Below are positions 54,385-62,457 of a stretch of 64,000 bases of DNA, in pieces. A program made the translations under genes and the position numbers. The DNA is from Aliiruegeria lutimaris (lineage in GTDB: Bacteria > Pseudomonadota > Alphaproteobacteria > Rhodobacterales > Rhodobacteraceae): assembly GCF_900099935.1 (NCBI RefSeq), contig NZ_FNEK01000018.1:1-64000 (forward strand), in the 5' to 3' direction. Numbering within the stretch: position 1 is the first letter of the stretch; the number at the start of each line of letters is the position of its first letter. A model generated the notes under the pieces. The model made no database searches. It had not been told where the DNA came from and saw only the letters and a program-made list of their open reading frames with translations.

Positions 54385-55386
54385 TTACATGCTGGCGTTG
54401 ATGGACTGGGCAGCCTCGATGTTCTCGGTGCCCACGTCGCCCTCGAACTGCTCCCAGACCGGCTTCATCGCCTCGACCCAGGCCGCGCGCTGCTCGGCGT
54501 TGAGCTCGCGGATGACGCCACCGGCATCGAGGATGGCCTGGCGGTTCGCGGCGTCGACCTCGGCAATGGCGGCGTTGCGCTCCGCGGTCACCTCATCAAA
54601 GATCGTGGCCAACTGGGTGCGGACATCCTCGTCCAGGCTATCCCACCAGTCGACGGAGGTGACGACCATGTAGTCGAGAACCCCGTGGTTGGTCTCGGTG
54701 ATCCCATCCTGCACTTCGAAGAATTTCTGGCCGTAGATGTTCGACCAGGTGTTCTCCTGCCCGTCGACCACTCCGGTCTGCAGAGCGCCATAGACCTCGG
54801 AGAAGGCCATCGGTTGCGGCGAAGCGCCGAGCGCTTCCATCTGTGCCACTAGCACGTCGGAAGGCTGCACCCGGAACTTGAGGCCTGCGGCATCGGCCGG
54901 GGTCAGAAGCGGCTTGTTGGCCGAGAACTGCTTCAGGCCGTTGTGCCAGAAGCCCATGCCCTTGAGTCCGCGGCGTTCCATCGAGCCAAGCATCTCCTGC
55001 CCTTTCTCGGAGCTTTGGAAAGCATCGACCGATTCCATGTTCTTGAACATGAAGGGAAGGTCGAAGATCCGGAACTTCTTGGTGAATTTCTCGAATTTCG
55101 ACAGCGACGGCGCGGCCAGCTGCACGTCGCCCTGCAGCATCGCTTCCAGCACCTGGTCGTCATTATAGAGGGTCGAGTTCGGGTAGACCTCCATGCAGGC
55201 CTTGCCGTTCATCTCGTCGTTCACGCGCTGCTGGAGCAGGCTGGCGGCGATCCCCTTGGGGTGCTTGTCGGTATTGGTCACATGGCTGAACTTGATGACG
55301 ATTTCGCCCTCGTCACAGCTGGCCAGCGCCGCGCCCGCACCAATCACAAGAGAAATGGCCGTCGCAGCGGCTGTCACGTATTTCAT
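54385..55386 (-). CDS. dctP: TRAP transporter substrate-binding protein
   Basis: 333 residues with signal peptide (AAATAISLVIGAGAALA). DctP family: IVIKFSHVTNTDKHPKGIAA, FRIFDLPFMFKNMESVDAF, GMGFWHNGLKQFSANKPLLT, LKFRVQPSDVLVAQMEALGA (the carboxylate-binding Arg in FRVQ) and YGALQTGVVDGQENTWSNIY. It binds the acid substrate in the periplasm. First gene of dctPQM. I found no convincing sigma-54 promoter upstream. Confidence 0.95.
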   Translation of the reverse strand: MKYVTAAATAISLVIGAGAALASCDEGEIVIKFSHVTNTDKHPKGIAASLLQQRVNDEMNGKACMEVYPNSTLYNDDQVLEAMLQGDVQLAAPSLSKFEKFTKKFRIFDLPFMFKNMESVDAFQSSEKGQEMLGSMERRGLKGMGFWHNGLKQFSANKPLLTPADAAGLKFRVQPSDVLVAQMEALGASPQPMAFSEVYGALQTGVVDGQENTWSNIYGQKFFEVQDGITETNHGVLDYMVVTSVDWWDSLDEDVRTQLATIFDEVTAERNAAIAEVDAANRQAILDAGGVIRELNAEQRAAWVEAMKPVWEQFEGDVGTENIEAAQSINASM

Positions 55387-55650
55387 CTAGATGTCCTCCC
55401 AAGACATTTGATCTGTCGCGCCCTGCTCTCCTGCAAGGCTTGACACATAGCAAACAGAGGACAGGCAATTCGGCCAACAGGAAAAATCACGCGCCCACGA
55501 AATTCAAATTTTTCACATGAAAAACAAATACATGACTGGCGATCCAGACACCTCCGGACACCACCTCCTGTCCGGGTCGTGCGGTCTGCCACACAAGCGC
55601 GAAACCGGTTTGTGCGAAAACCCGCACAGCACGCGGAACCGCCAGCCGAC

Positions 55651-56880
55651 TCAACCGCCGCGGTAATCCTCTGCCCGCAGCCCATGCCGGGCGAGCTTGT
55701 CATAGAAGGTCTTGCGCGGCAGCTTGAGTGCCTCGGCGGCCTGCACCGCACGTCCTCCCGCCTTTTCAAGCGCAGCGATCAGAAGCGTGCGCTCAACCTG
55801 CGCCATCTGTTCGGCCAGCCCCGCATCCTCCGCCGGGGACGGATCGTTCAGCCCCATGGCAAAACGCATCGCGGCGTTCATGAGCGAGCGCGCATTGCCG
55901 GGCCAGTCCTGTGCCATCAGGCGCGCGATCACGTCGGAAGAGATGTCAGGCTCCGGCAAGGCCGCCTGCTCGCAGGCGAGCGAAACGTAGTGGCGAAACA
56001 GCGGGCCGATATCCTCCTTGCGCTCGTCCAGCGGCGGAATACGGACCCGCAAAACGTCGAGCCGCATTGCCAGGTCGGCCGAGAATCTCCCCGCCTCCAC
56101 CTCGCGCTGCAGGTCCTTGTAGGTGCCGGCAATCACGCGGGCATCGCCACCGGCATCCAGCCGGTCCAGCAGGGCAAGCTGCGCCGCCGGGCCGAGCGAG
56201 GAGACCTCGTCGAGAAAGAGCGTGCCCGCGCCCGCCGCCTCGCAGGCCTCCTGCAGGCTTTCGGGCCCGAGCGCTGCGGCGGAGCGTTTGACAAAGGGGT
56301 GCGGCGCGGCCGGCGAGACGAGGTGGATCACCTCTGCCACCTTGGCCGTGCCAGATCCGGTCGGCCCAGTCACCAGCACCTCCGCCCCGGCCCGCGCAAC
56401 GAGGCGCACCCGCGCGCGCAGTTCCTCCGATTGCGGGGAGGTTCCGCGCAACATGCGCGCCGCGGCATCGCCCGAGGCAAGCTCCCGCTTCAGCCGCCGG
56501 TTCTCCATCACCAGCTCGCGCGCCGCCAGCGCCTTGTGAACGACGGTCAACAAGGCGCTGGACTCACATGGTTTTTCGAGGAAATCGAACGCTCCGCGCG
56601 AGATCGCCCGTACCGCCATCGGCACGTCACCCTCACCGGTCAGCAGGATCACCGGCAATTCCGCGTCCGCCTGCAGGACGTAATCCAGCAGCGCGAACCC
56701 GTCCTTGCCCGGCATCCGGATATCGGTCACGACCACGCCGGCGAAATCCGTCGAGACATGGTCCTTCGCCTCGATATAGCTGCCCGCCAGGATCGGCCGC
56801 AGATCGGCCAGTTCCAGCGTCTGGCCGAGCGCCTCGCGCACCGCCGCATCGTCATCCACCAGAAGCACCCTGTCGGTCAC
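55651..56880 (-). CDS. dctD: DctD-type response regulator with degenerate AAA domain
   Basis: 409 residues. The receiver domain has acidic DDDAAVREAL and phospho-acceptor Asp53 in VVVTDIRMPG. The central AAA domain is altered: Walker A reads TGPTGSGTAKVAEV rather than GETGTGKE, and the GAFTGA loop that contacts sigma-54 is absent, although TLFLDEVSSLGP (Walker B) and DWPGNARSLMN remain. The C-terminal Fis-type helix-turn-helix is intact (AVQAAEALKLPRKTFYDKLA). It probably regulates dctPQM without sigma-54 activation. Its start overlaps the dctB stop (ATGA). Confidence 0.9.
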   Translation of the reverse strand: MTDRVLLVDDDAAVREALGQTLELADLRPILAGSYIEAKDHVSTDFAGVVVTDIRMPGKDGFALLDYVLQADAELPVILLTGEGDVPMAVRAISRGAFDFLEKPCESSALLTVVHKALAARELVMENRRLKRELASGDAAARMLRGTSPQSEELRARVRLVARAGAEVLVTGPTGSGTAKVAEVIHLVSPAAPHPFVKRSAAALGPESLQEACEAAGAGTLFLDEVSSLGPAAQLALLDRLDAGGDARVIAGTYKDLQREVEAGRFSADLAMRLDVLRVRIPPLDERKEDIGPLFRHYVSLACEQAALPEPDISSDVIARLMAQDWPGNARSLMNAAMRFAMGLNDPSPAEDAGLAEQMAQVERTLLIAALEKAGGRAVQAAEALKLPRKTFYDKLARHGLRAEDYRGG

Positions 56881-58655
56881 GCCACCGCCTCCATTTCAGC
56901 CGGTTCAAGCTCCACCGTGAACACCGCCCCGCCCTCGGGCCGGTTCGCGCCCCGGATCGCCCCGCCAAGACTCTGCACGATGCCATAGGAGATCGACAAT
57001 CCCAGCCCCATCCCCTCGGAGCGGCCGACCTCCTTGGTGGAGTAGAACGGGTCGAATATCCGATCGCTCGACGCGATGCCGCATCCGGTATCCGACACGC
57101 AGAGCCGCACCTTGTCCGCAAGCTCGATGGACACGCCCAGCCGCTTGTTTTCCCGGTCTTCCATCGCGTCGAGCGCATTCGAGACGAGGTTCATGACCAC
57201 CTGCTGCAGCCGGACCTCGCCGCCGCGCACGATAACCGGCGAGGCGGGTGGATGCCAATCCAGCGTTACCCCCTCGCGCTTGATCCGTCCCTCGCTCAGA
57301 AGCAGCACCGCTTCAACAACCGCCGCGAGGTCCACAGGGCGTACTGGCTGCACCTCTTGCCGGGCGAATGCCCGCAGGTTGCGGATGATCCGCCCCATTC
57401 GCCGCGCCATCTCGGAGATCCGGCCGAGATTTTCCGCCGCCCGTTCCGGCCTGCCCCGCTCCAGGAAGGCGGCACCGTTTTCCGCAAAGGAGGAGATCGC
57501 CATCAGTGGCTGGTTCAACTCGTGGCTGATCCCCGCCGACATCTGGCCCAGAGCCGAGAGCTTGCCCGCCTGGATCAACTCGCCCTGCGCGCGTTTCAAA
57601 GCTTGCTCGGCGGCGATGCGCTCGTCCACCTCGCGCCGGAGCGCCTTGTTGGCCGCCGAGAGCGCCGCCGTGCGCTCCCGTACCCGCTGCTCCAGCCGCG
57701 CATTGGCCGCTGCTTCCGCGTTCAATTGCGCCGACAACCGCTGCCGCCGGTCCATAAGCGACAGGATGAAGGCGCCGATCACGAGACCAAGCGTCGCCGT
57801 CACCAGCGCCTGCCAGCCCGCAAGCGTCACCGCCGGCGCGATATCGACCAGTGCTTCCCCCTGCATGCCGATCACCGGCAGCGGCCGGGTCAGGTGGATC
57901 GACGCGCGCGGCACGTAGCGCCCGGCATCGAGCCGCCAGAGCTCAAACCCCGAGATCACGATTTCTCGCACCTCGGGGAAAGGAGAAAGCGGCGCGCCGC
58001 CATAGCGCCCGCCCGCTGTCGCCGGCAAAGGCAGGGTGCGGGTCCGGAACAGCAACTCCGAGCGGTTGGAAGACAGGATCACGCCATTTGAATCGGTAAA
58101 GGCGACCGTCATCGCGTCACCGCGCCATTCTGCCTCGATGGCACCGATATCGGCCCTCACGACCACGGCCCCCGCGACCGGCCCACTTTGCGAGAAGATC
58201 GGCGAGGCAAAGGTCGACACCCGCAATCCGCTGTTCGGCTCGACGGAATGATAAGCCCCGAGCGCACCGTCCTCGATTGCCCGTTTCAGGTAGGGCGAGC
58301 TGGCAAGCGGCGTCCAGGATTCCTCCGATGTCGCCAGCACCTGCCCGCCCGGCGCCACCGCGAGGATTTCCAGTGAGCCGGTCTTGTCCGCCGTCTCCCG
58401 CAGCAGCGCACTCGCCGTGCGTGCATTGCCCTGTCCGTTCAGAAGCGCCTCTAGGTCGGGATGATCCGACAGCAGCACGGCAAGTTCGCGAAAACGCTGC
58501 AACTGCCCGACGAGCCTGTCTGAGGCGACCGACAGGTCCGCCTCGCCGCGTTCGGCCAATGCCTCCAGGTCCGACGACAGGGAAAACCACCACACGCCGC
58601 CCGAGAACCCGGCCACGACAGCCAGATACGCCAGAATGGCCCAAATTCGTCTCAC
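56877..58655 (-). CDS. dctB: DctB-type sensor histidine kinase
   Basis: 592 residues. Two TM segments flank a periplasmic double-PAS/Cache sensor (about residues 30-290); the second TM is LVTATLGLVIGAFILSLMDR. A coiled coil (NAEAAANARLEQRVRERTAA) leads to the H box SAGISHELNQPLMAISSFAE (His near 378), N box VVMNLVSNALDAMEDRE and G boxes DTGCGIASS and EGMGLGLSISYGI. It senses external C4-dicarboxylates and phosphorylates DctD. Start at 58655 gives a normal signal-anchor. Confidence 0.93.
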   Translation of the reverse strand: MRRIWAILAYLAVVAGFSGGVWWFSLSSDLEALAERGEADLSVASDRLVGQLQRFRELAVLLSDHPDLEALLNGQGNARTASALLRETADKTGSLEILAVAPGGQVLATSEESWTPLASSPYLKRAIEDGALGAYHSVEPNSGLRVSTFASPIFSQSGPVAGAVVVRADIGAIEAEWRGDAMTVAFTDSNGVILSSNRSELLFRTRTLPLPATAGGRYGGAPLSPFPEVREIVISGFELWRLDAGRYVPRASIHLTRPLPVIGMQGEALVDIAPAVTLAGWQALVTATLGLVIGAFILSLMDRRQRLSAQLNAEAAANARLEQRVRERTAALSAANKALRREVDERIAAEQALKRAQGELIQAGKLSALGQMSAGISHELNQPLMAISSFAENGAAFLERGRPERAAENLGRISEMARRMGRIIRNLRAFARQEVQPVRPVDLAAVVEAVLLLSEGRIKREGVTLDWHPPASPVIVRGGEVRLQQVVMNLVSNALDAMEDRENKRLGVSIELADKVRLCVSDTGCGIASSDRIFDPFYSTKEVGRSEGMGLGLSISYGIVQSLGGAIRGANRPEGGAVFTVELEPAEMEAVA

Positions 58656-58758
58656 ATCGCGCCTCCCTGGCCCAGCCTAGATGCGGCACGGGGCGAAGAA
58701 AAGACAGCGCCGCCGTGAAGCGCTTGCCTGGGGCGGCAATTATCGGCACCAACGACCC

Positions 58759-59940
58759 ATGCAAAGAGTGACCCAATCTCCGACCGATCCGGATTTCGTC
58801 CAGAATCCCTACCCGTTTTACGCGCGTGCCCGCGCCACCGGCGATCTTGTTTTCTGGGAAGACTACGCCATGGTCGCCGCCACCAGCCACGCCGCCGTGA
58901 ACGCGATCCTGCGCGACCGGCGTTTCGGCCGCGAGGTGCCGCCCGAATTGGCCCAGCCGGTGCCCGAACGGCTCGCGCCCTTCTATGCCATCGAGGCGCA
59001 TTCAATGCTGGAGCTGGAGCCGCCCCGCCACACCCGCCTGCGCAAGCTGGTCACGCGCGCCTTCACCACCGCCCGGATCGAGGCCCTGCGCAGCGATATC
59101 GACGAGCTGGTGCAGGATCTCCTGCGCGCCTTGCCCGCCGGGCCATTTGACTTTCTGGATGCGTTCGCCCGCCCCCTGCCTGTTACCGTGATTGCCCGCC
59201 TGCTCGGCGTGCCCGAGGATCGGACCGACGATCTTCTGCGTTGGTCCAACGCCATGGTCGGCATGTACCAGGCCGGTCGCTCGCGCGCGATGGAAGACGC
59301 CGCCGTCGCCGCGACGCTGGCCTTCCGCGCCTATCTGGACGCGGTCATTACCGCCCGCCGCGAGCAACCGGGGAACGACCTGCTCAGCCAGTTGATCGCC
59401 GCCGAGGAGGACGGATCGCATCTCAGCGCCGACGAGCTGATCTCCACCGTGATCCTGCTGCTCAATGCCGGCCACGAGGCCACCGTGCACAGCCTCGGCA
59501 ATGGTGTGAAGGCGTTGCTTGAGCATGGCGGGCAGGACCTGCTGGCCGATCCCGACAGCCGCGCCAGCGTGATCGAGGAAACGCTCCGCTTCGATCCCCC
59601 TCTGCACCTCTTCACCCGTTACGCTTATGAGGACATGTCGCTCTTCGGGCATGACTTCCGGCGCGGAGATCAGGTCGCCTGCCTGCTGGCCTCCGCCAAC
59701 CGGGACGCGCGCATCTGGAGCGACCCCGAACGCTTCGACCCGCACCGATCGGTCGTGACGAATGCCAGCTTCGGCGCCGGGCTGCATTTCTGCATCGGCG
59801 CCCCGCTCGCCCGCCTCGAGATGTCCCGCGCCCTGCCCGCGCTTTTCGCGGCCCACCCGGGCCTCACCCTGGCCCAACCGCCGCGCTACGCCGACATCTA
59901 CCACTTCCACGGCCTCGAAAGCCTGCACCTGCAGTTCTGA
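58759..59940 (+). CDS. Cytochrome P450
   Basis: 393 residues from MQRVTQSPTDPDFVQNPYPF at 58759. Soluble bacterial P450: I-helix LLNAGHEATVHSLGNG, ExxR in VIEETLRFDPP, haem loop FGAGLHFCIGAPLARLE with the cysteinate ligand. It hydroxylates an unknown substrate and needs a ferredoxin/reductase pair not found here. Divergent from dctB by about 100 bp; otherwise alone, with two hairpins after its stop. Confidence 0.95.
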   Translation: MQRVTQSPTDPDFVQNPYPFYARARATGDLVFWEDYAMVAATSHAAVNAILRDRRFGREVPPELAQPVPERLAPFYAIEAHSMLELEPPRHTRLRKLVTRAFTTARIEALRSDIDELVQDLLRALPAGPFDFLDAFARPLPVTVIARLLGVPEDRTDDLLRWSNAMVGMYQAGRSRAMEDAAVAATLAFRAYLDAVITARREQPGNDLLSQLIAAEEDGSHLSADELISTVILLLNAGHEATVHSLGNGVKALLEHGGQDLLADPDSRASVIEETLRFDPPLHLFTRYAYEDMSLFGHDFRRGDQVACLLASANRDARIWSDPERFDPHRSVVTNASFGAGLHFCIGAPLARLEMSRALPALFAAHPGLTLAQPPRYADIYHFHGLESLHLQF

Positions 59941-59958
59941 GAGCGGCCCCTCAGGGGC

Positions 59959-60005
59959 ACGATCTTGTCAAAGATCGTTTGGACCCGCGCGCGGCAGCGC
60001 GCGGG
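59959..60005 (+). terminator. Two hairpins after the P450 gene
   Basis: ACGATCTT/AAGATCGT (59959-59978, loop of 4, followed by TTT) and the very GC-rich CCCGCGCGC/GCGCGCGGG (59984-60005). Probable termination between the convergent P450 and Lrp genes. Confidence 0.55.
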
Positions 60006-60047
60006 CCACCAGAAGGCTCCACCGCCTTGGAGGGCTCCCGAAATAGG

Positions 60048-60515
60048 TCAGAATTCCAGCGGCAGGGCCGTGGTCGACTTGATCTCCTCCATCGACAGTA
60101 GCGCTGTCACGTTGTGAATGCGCACCTCCGAGATCAGCGCCTGGTAGAAGCGATCATAAGCGCGGGCATTTGGCACCAGGACCTTGAGAATATAGTCGAT
60201 ATCTCCCGCGAGCCGATGCGCCTCAAGCACTTCCGGGCGCGCGTTCAGCGCCTCGAGGAAACGCCGCTGCCACTCCTCTTCATGCTCGCTGGTGCGGATC
60301 AGAACAAAGAAGCAGGCTTCCAAACCGAGCGCTTCGGCATCGAGCAGGGCGGTGGTCTGCCGGATCACGCCCGCCTCCCGCATCTTGCGCACCCGATTCC
60401 AGACCGGCGTCTTCGACGAGCCCACCGCGCGGGCGATATCGTCCAGAGACTGGTCGGCATCGCGCTGCAATTCCGAAAGGATCTTCCGATCCAGCGCATC
60501 AAGACGGACATCCAT
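60048..60515 (-). CDS. Lrp/AsnC-family regulator
   Basis: 155 residues from MDVRLDALDRKILSELQRDA at 60515; the longer frame to 60656 lacks homology. Helix-turn-helix SLDDIARAVGSSKTPVWNRV and C-terminal RAM domain (ACFFVLIRTSEHEEEWQRRF, AHRLAGDIDYILKVLVPNAR). It is divergent from cysG and may sense an amino acid such as cysteine or methionine to control the siroheme/sulfite genes. That link is inferred from position only. Confidence 0.9.
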   Translation of the reverse strand: MDVRLDALDRKILSELQRDADQSLDDIARAVGSSKTPVWNRVRKMREAGVIRQTTALLDAEALGLEACFFVLIRTSEHEEEWQRRFLEALNARPEVLEAHRLAGDIDYILKVLVPNARAYDRFYQALISEVRIHNVTALLSMEEIKSTTALPLEF

Positions 60516-60661
60516 TCCGGCATTCCCCCATTGCAAGGAACATGCGGCTCCCCACCCACCGCAGAAAGAACAAACATCCTTCTTTTCGTCAATACCTAGC
60601 GGAATACCGGAACAAAATTCTATATTGCAGTGCAGAAACAGCCGCCACGGAGCCACCGATC

Positions 60662-62062
60662 ATGCAGCACTTCCCCATCTTCCTGGATGTCGCCAACAAG
60701 GCGATCGTCCTGTCGGGCGGTGGCGAGGCGGCGCTCGCCAAATTGCGCCTGCTGCTCAAGACCGAAGCGCGGCTGCATGTGTTCGCGGCAGATCCGGCCC
60801 CCGAAATCGAAAACTGGAACACTGACGGCCACCTCGCGCTGACCCGCCGCCCGCTGGCTGCTGATGATCTCGTTGGCGCCACCCTGGCCTATGCCGCCAA
60901 TGAGGACACCGCCGAAGACGCGCGGGTTGCCGACATGGCCAGAGGCGCCGGGGTGCTGGTGAACGTGGTCGACAATCTCGACGCCTCCGCCTTCATCACC
61001 CCCGCCATCGTCGACCGGGACCCGGTCACCGTTGCCATCGGCACCGAAGGCGCGGCCCCCGTGCTCGCCCGCGCCATCAAGCGCGATCTCGAAGAGCGCC
61101 TGCCGCAGAATCTTGGCCTTCTGGCCCGGATCGGCAAGGCCTTCCGCGCGCGCGCGGACGCCCTGCCAATGGGCCGTATCCGCCGCGATTTCTGGTCGGC
61201 TTTCTATTTCACCTCCGGTCCACGCGCCGCCGTTTCCGGTCACGCCGCCATCGAGGCCGCGCTGGAGGCGGAGTTGCAGGCCCATCTCGGCAAATCCGCT
61301 CAGCCCGGCCATATTGCCTTTGTCGGCGCTGGCCCGGGCGATCCTGAACTGCTTACCCTCAAGGCCCGCCGCGCGCTGGACGAGGCCGATATCGTGATCC
61401 ATGACCGGCTGGTCCCGGTAGAGATCCTCGAACTGGCCCGCCGCGAAGCGTTGATCCTCTCGGTCGGCAAGGAAGGCTTCGGCCCCTCCACGCCGCAGGA
61501 CCGCATCAATGAGTTGCTCATCGAGCATGCCGGCACCGGCGCACAGATCGTGCGGCTGAAATCAGGCGATGCCGCTGTCTTTGGCCGGCTGGAAGAAGAA
61601 CTCGACGCCGTCGAAGCCGCAGGAGTCAGCTATAGCGTCATCCCCGGCATCACCGCCGCCTCCGCCGCGAGCGCCCAGATCGGCCGTTCGCTCACCGCGC
61701 GGGGCCGCAATTCGGAACTGCGCCTGCTGACCGGTCACGACATGGACGGGCTGGCCGAGCAGGACTGGCAGGCACTGGCCCGCCCCGGCACCGTCGCCGC
61801 CATCTACATGGGCAAGCGCGCCGCGCGTTTCGTGCAGGGCCGCCTGCTGATGCATGGCGCCAGTGCCGACACGCCCGTCAGCATCGTCGAGAACGCCTCA
61901 CGACCCCAGAGCCGGTCGCTCCCCAGCCGGCTCTGTACCCTGGCCGAGGACGTGGCGCGCGCTGATCTCTCCGGACCCGCCGTCATGTTCCTCGGTCTCT
62001 CTCCCCGAGACGCCGCCAACGCGGCAGCCCAGATCGACATCGCCGCAAAGGAACACGCCTGA
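60662..62062 (+). CDS. cysG: Siroheme synthase (fused)
   Basis: 466 residues from MQHFPIFLDVANKAIVLSGG at 60662, with GGAG upstream; the longer frame is not homologous. N-terminal dehydrogenase/ferrochelatase domain (GGGEAALAKLRLLLK, LAYAANEDTAEDARVADMAR) and C-terminal uroporphyrinogen-III methyltransferase (FVGAGPGDPELLTLKARRAL, VIHDRLVPVEIL, RLKSGDAAVFGR, VIPGITAASAASAQIGRSLT). It makes siroheme from uroporphyrinogen III, the cofactor of the reductase encoded downstream. Its stop overlaps the DUF2849 start by one base. Confidence 0.95.
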   Translation: MQHFPIFLDVANKAIVLSGGGEAALAKLRLLLKTEARLHVFAADPAPEIENWNTDGHLALTRRPLAADDLVGATLAYAANEDTAEDARVADMARGAGVLVNVVDNLDASAFITPAIVDRDPVTVAIGTEGAAPVLARAIKRDLEERLPQNLGLLARIGKAFRARADALPMGRIRRDFWSAFYFTSGPRAAVSGHAAIEAALEAELQAHLGKSAQPGHIAFVGAGPGDPELLTLKARRALDEADIVIHDRLVPVEILELARREALILSVGKEGFGPSTPQDRINELLIEHAGTGAQIVRLKSGDAAVFGRLEEELDAVEAAGVSYSVIPGITAASAASAQIGRSLTARGRNSELRLLTGHDMDGLAEQDWQALARPGTVAAIYMGKRAARFVQGRLLMHGASADTPVSIVENASRPQSRSLPSRLCTLAEDVARADLSGPAVMFLGLSPRDAANAAAQIDIAAKEHA

Positions 62063-62391
62063 TGCCCCGCCCCTTCACGCCGAAAATCATCACCGCCAAC
62101 GCCTTGCTGGAGGGCGATGTCGTCTACTTCACCGAGAACGGAAGCTGGTCGCGCAACATGAGCGAGGCGGAACTGCTCGAAGACGAGGCCCACGCCACGA
62201 TCCGGCTGATCGACGCCGAACAGCAAGGGCATATCATCGTCGGCGCCTACCTGGCCGATGCGAAGTCTGGCCCCAAGGGGCCCGAGCCGGTGCATTTTCG
62301 CGAAAGCTTCCGCGCCCGCGGCCCGTCCAACTACCTCCATGGCAAGCAGGCCGACGCCCGGTCCGACGCCCGATCGAATGACAATTACTGA
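62062..62391 (+). CDS. DUF2849 protein
   Basis: 109 residues: ITANALLEGDVVYFTENGSW, AEQQGHIIVGAYLADAKSGP and FRESFRARGPSNYLHG are typical of DUF2849, a small alphaproteobacterial family nearly always between cysG and cysI. Its function in sulfite reduction is not established. Translationally coupled to cysG; 66 bp before the reductase gene, with a small hairpin (62408-62428) between. Confidence 0.92.
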   Translation: MPRPFTPKIITANALLEGDVVYFTENGSWSRNMSEAELLEDEAHATIRLIDAEQQGHIIVGAYLADAKSGPKGPEPVHFRESFRARGPSNYLHGKQADARSDARSNDNY

Positions 62392-62407
62392 ATACGTCTT
62401 TCAGCTT

Positions 62408-62428
62408 TCCTGAATCATTCCTTCAGGA
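62408..62428 (+). promoter_or_regulatory. Inverted repeat before cysI
   Basis: TCCTGAA (62408-62414) and TTCAGGA (62422-62428), spacer of 7, lie 30 bp before the cysI start. It may be a regulator site or a leader hairpin. Confidence 0.4.
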
Positions 62429-62457
62429 TAAACGAAAGTCGTGATCGGAGATTAAAG

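Noticed and set aside
55387-55600. Sigma-54 promoter upstream of dctP
   Set aside because: Candidates such as TTGGCCGAATTGCC have GG and GC too close together (9 instead of 12 bases); none fits the -24/-12 consensus.
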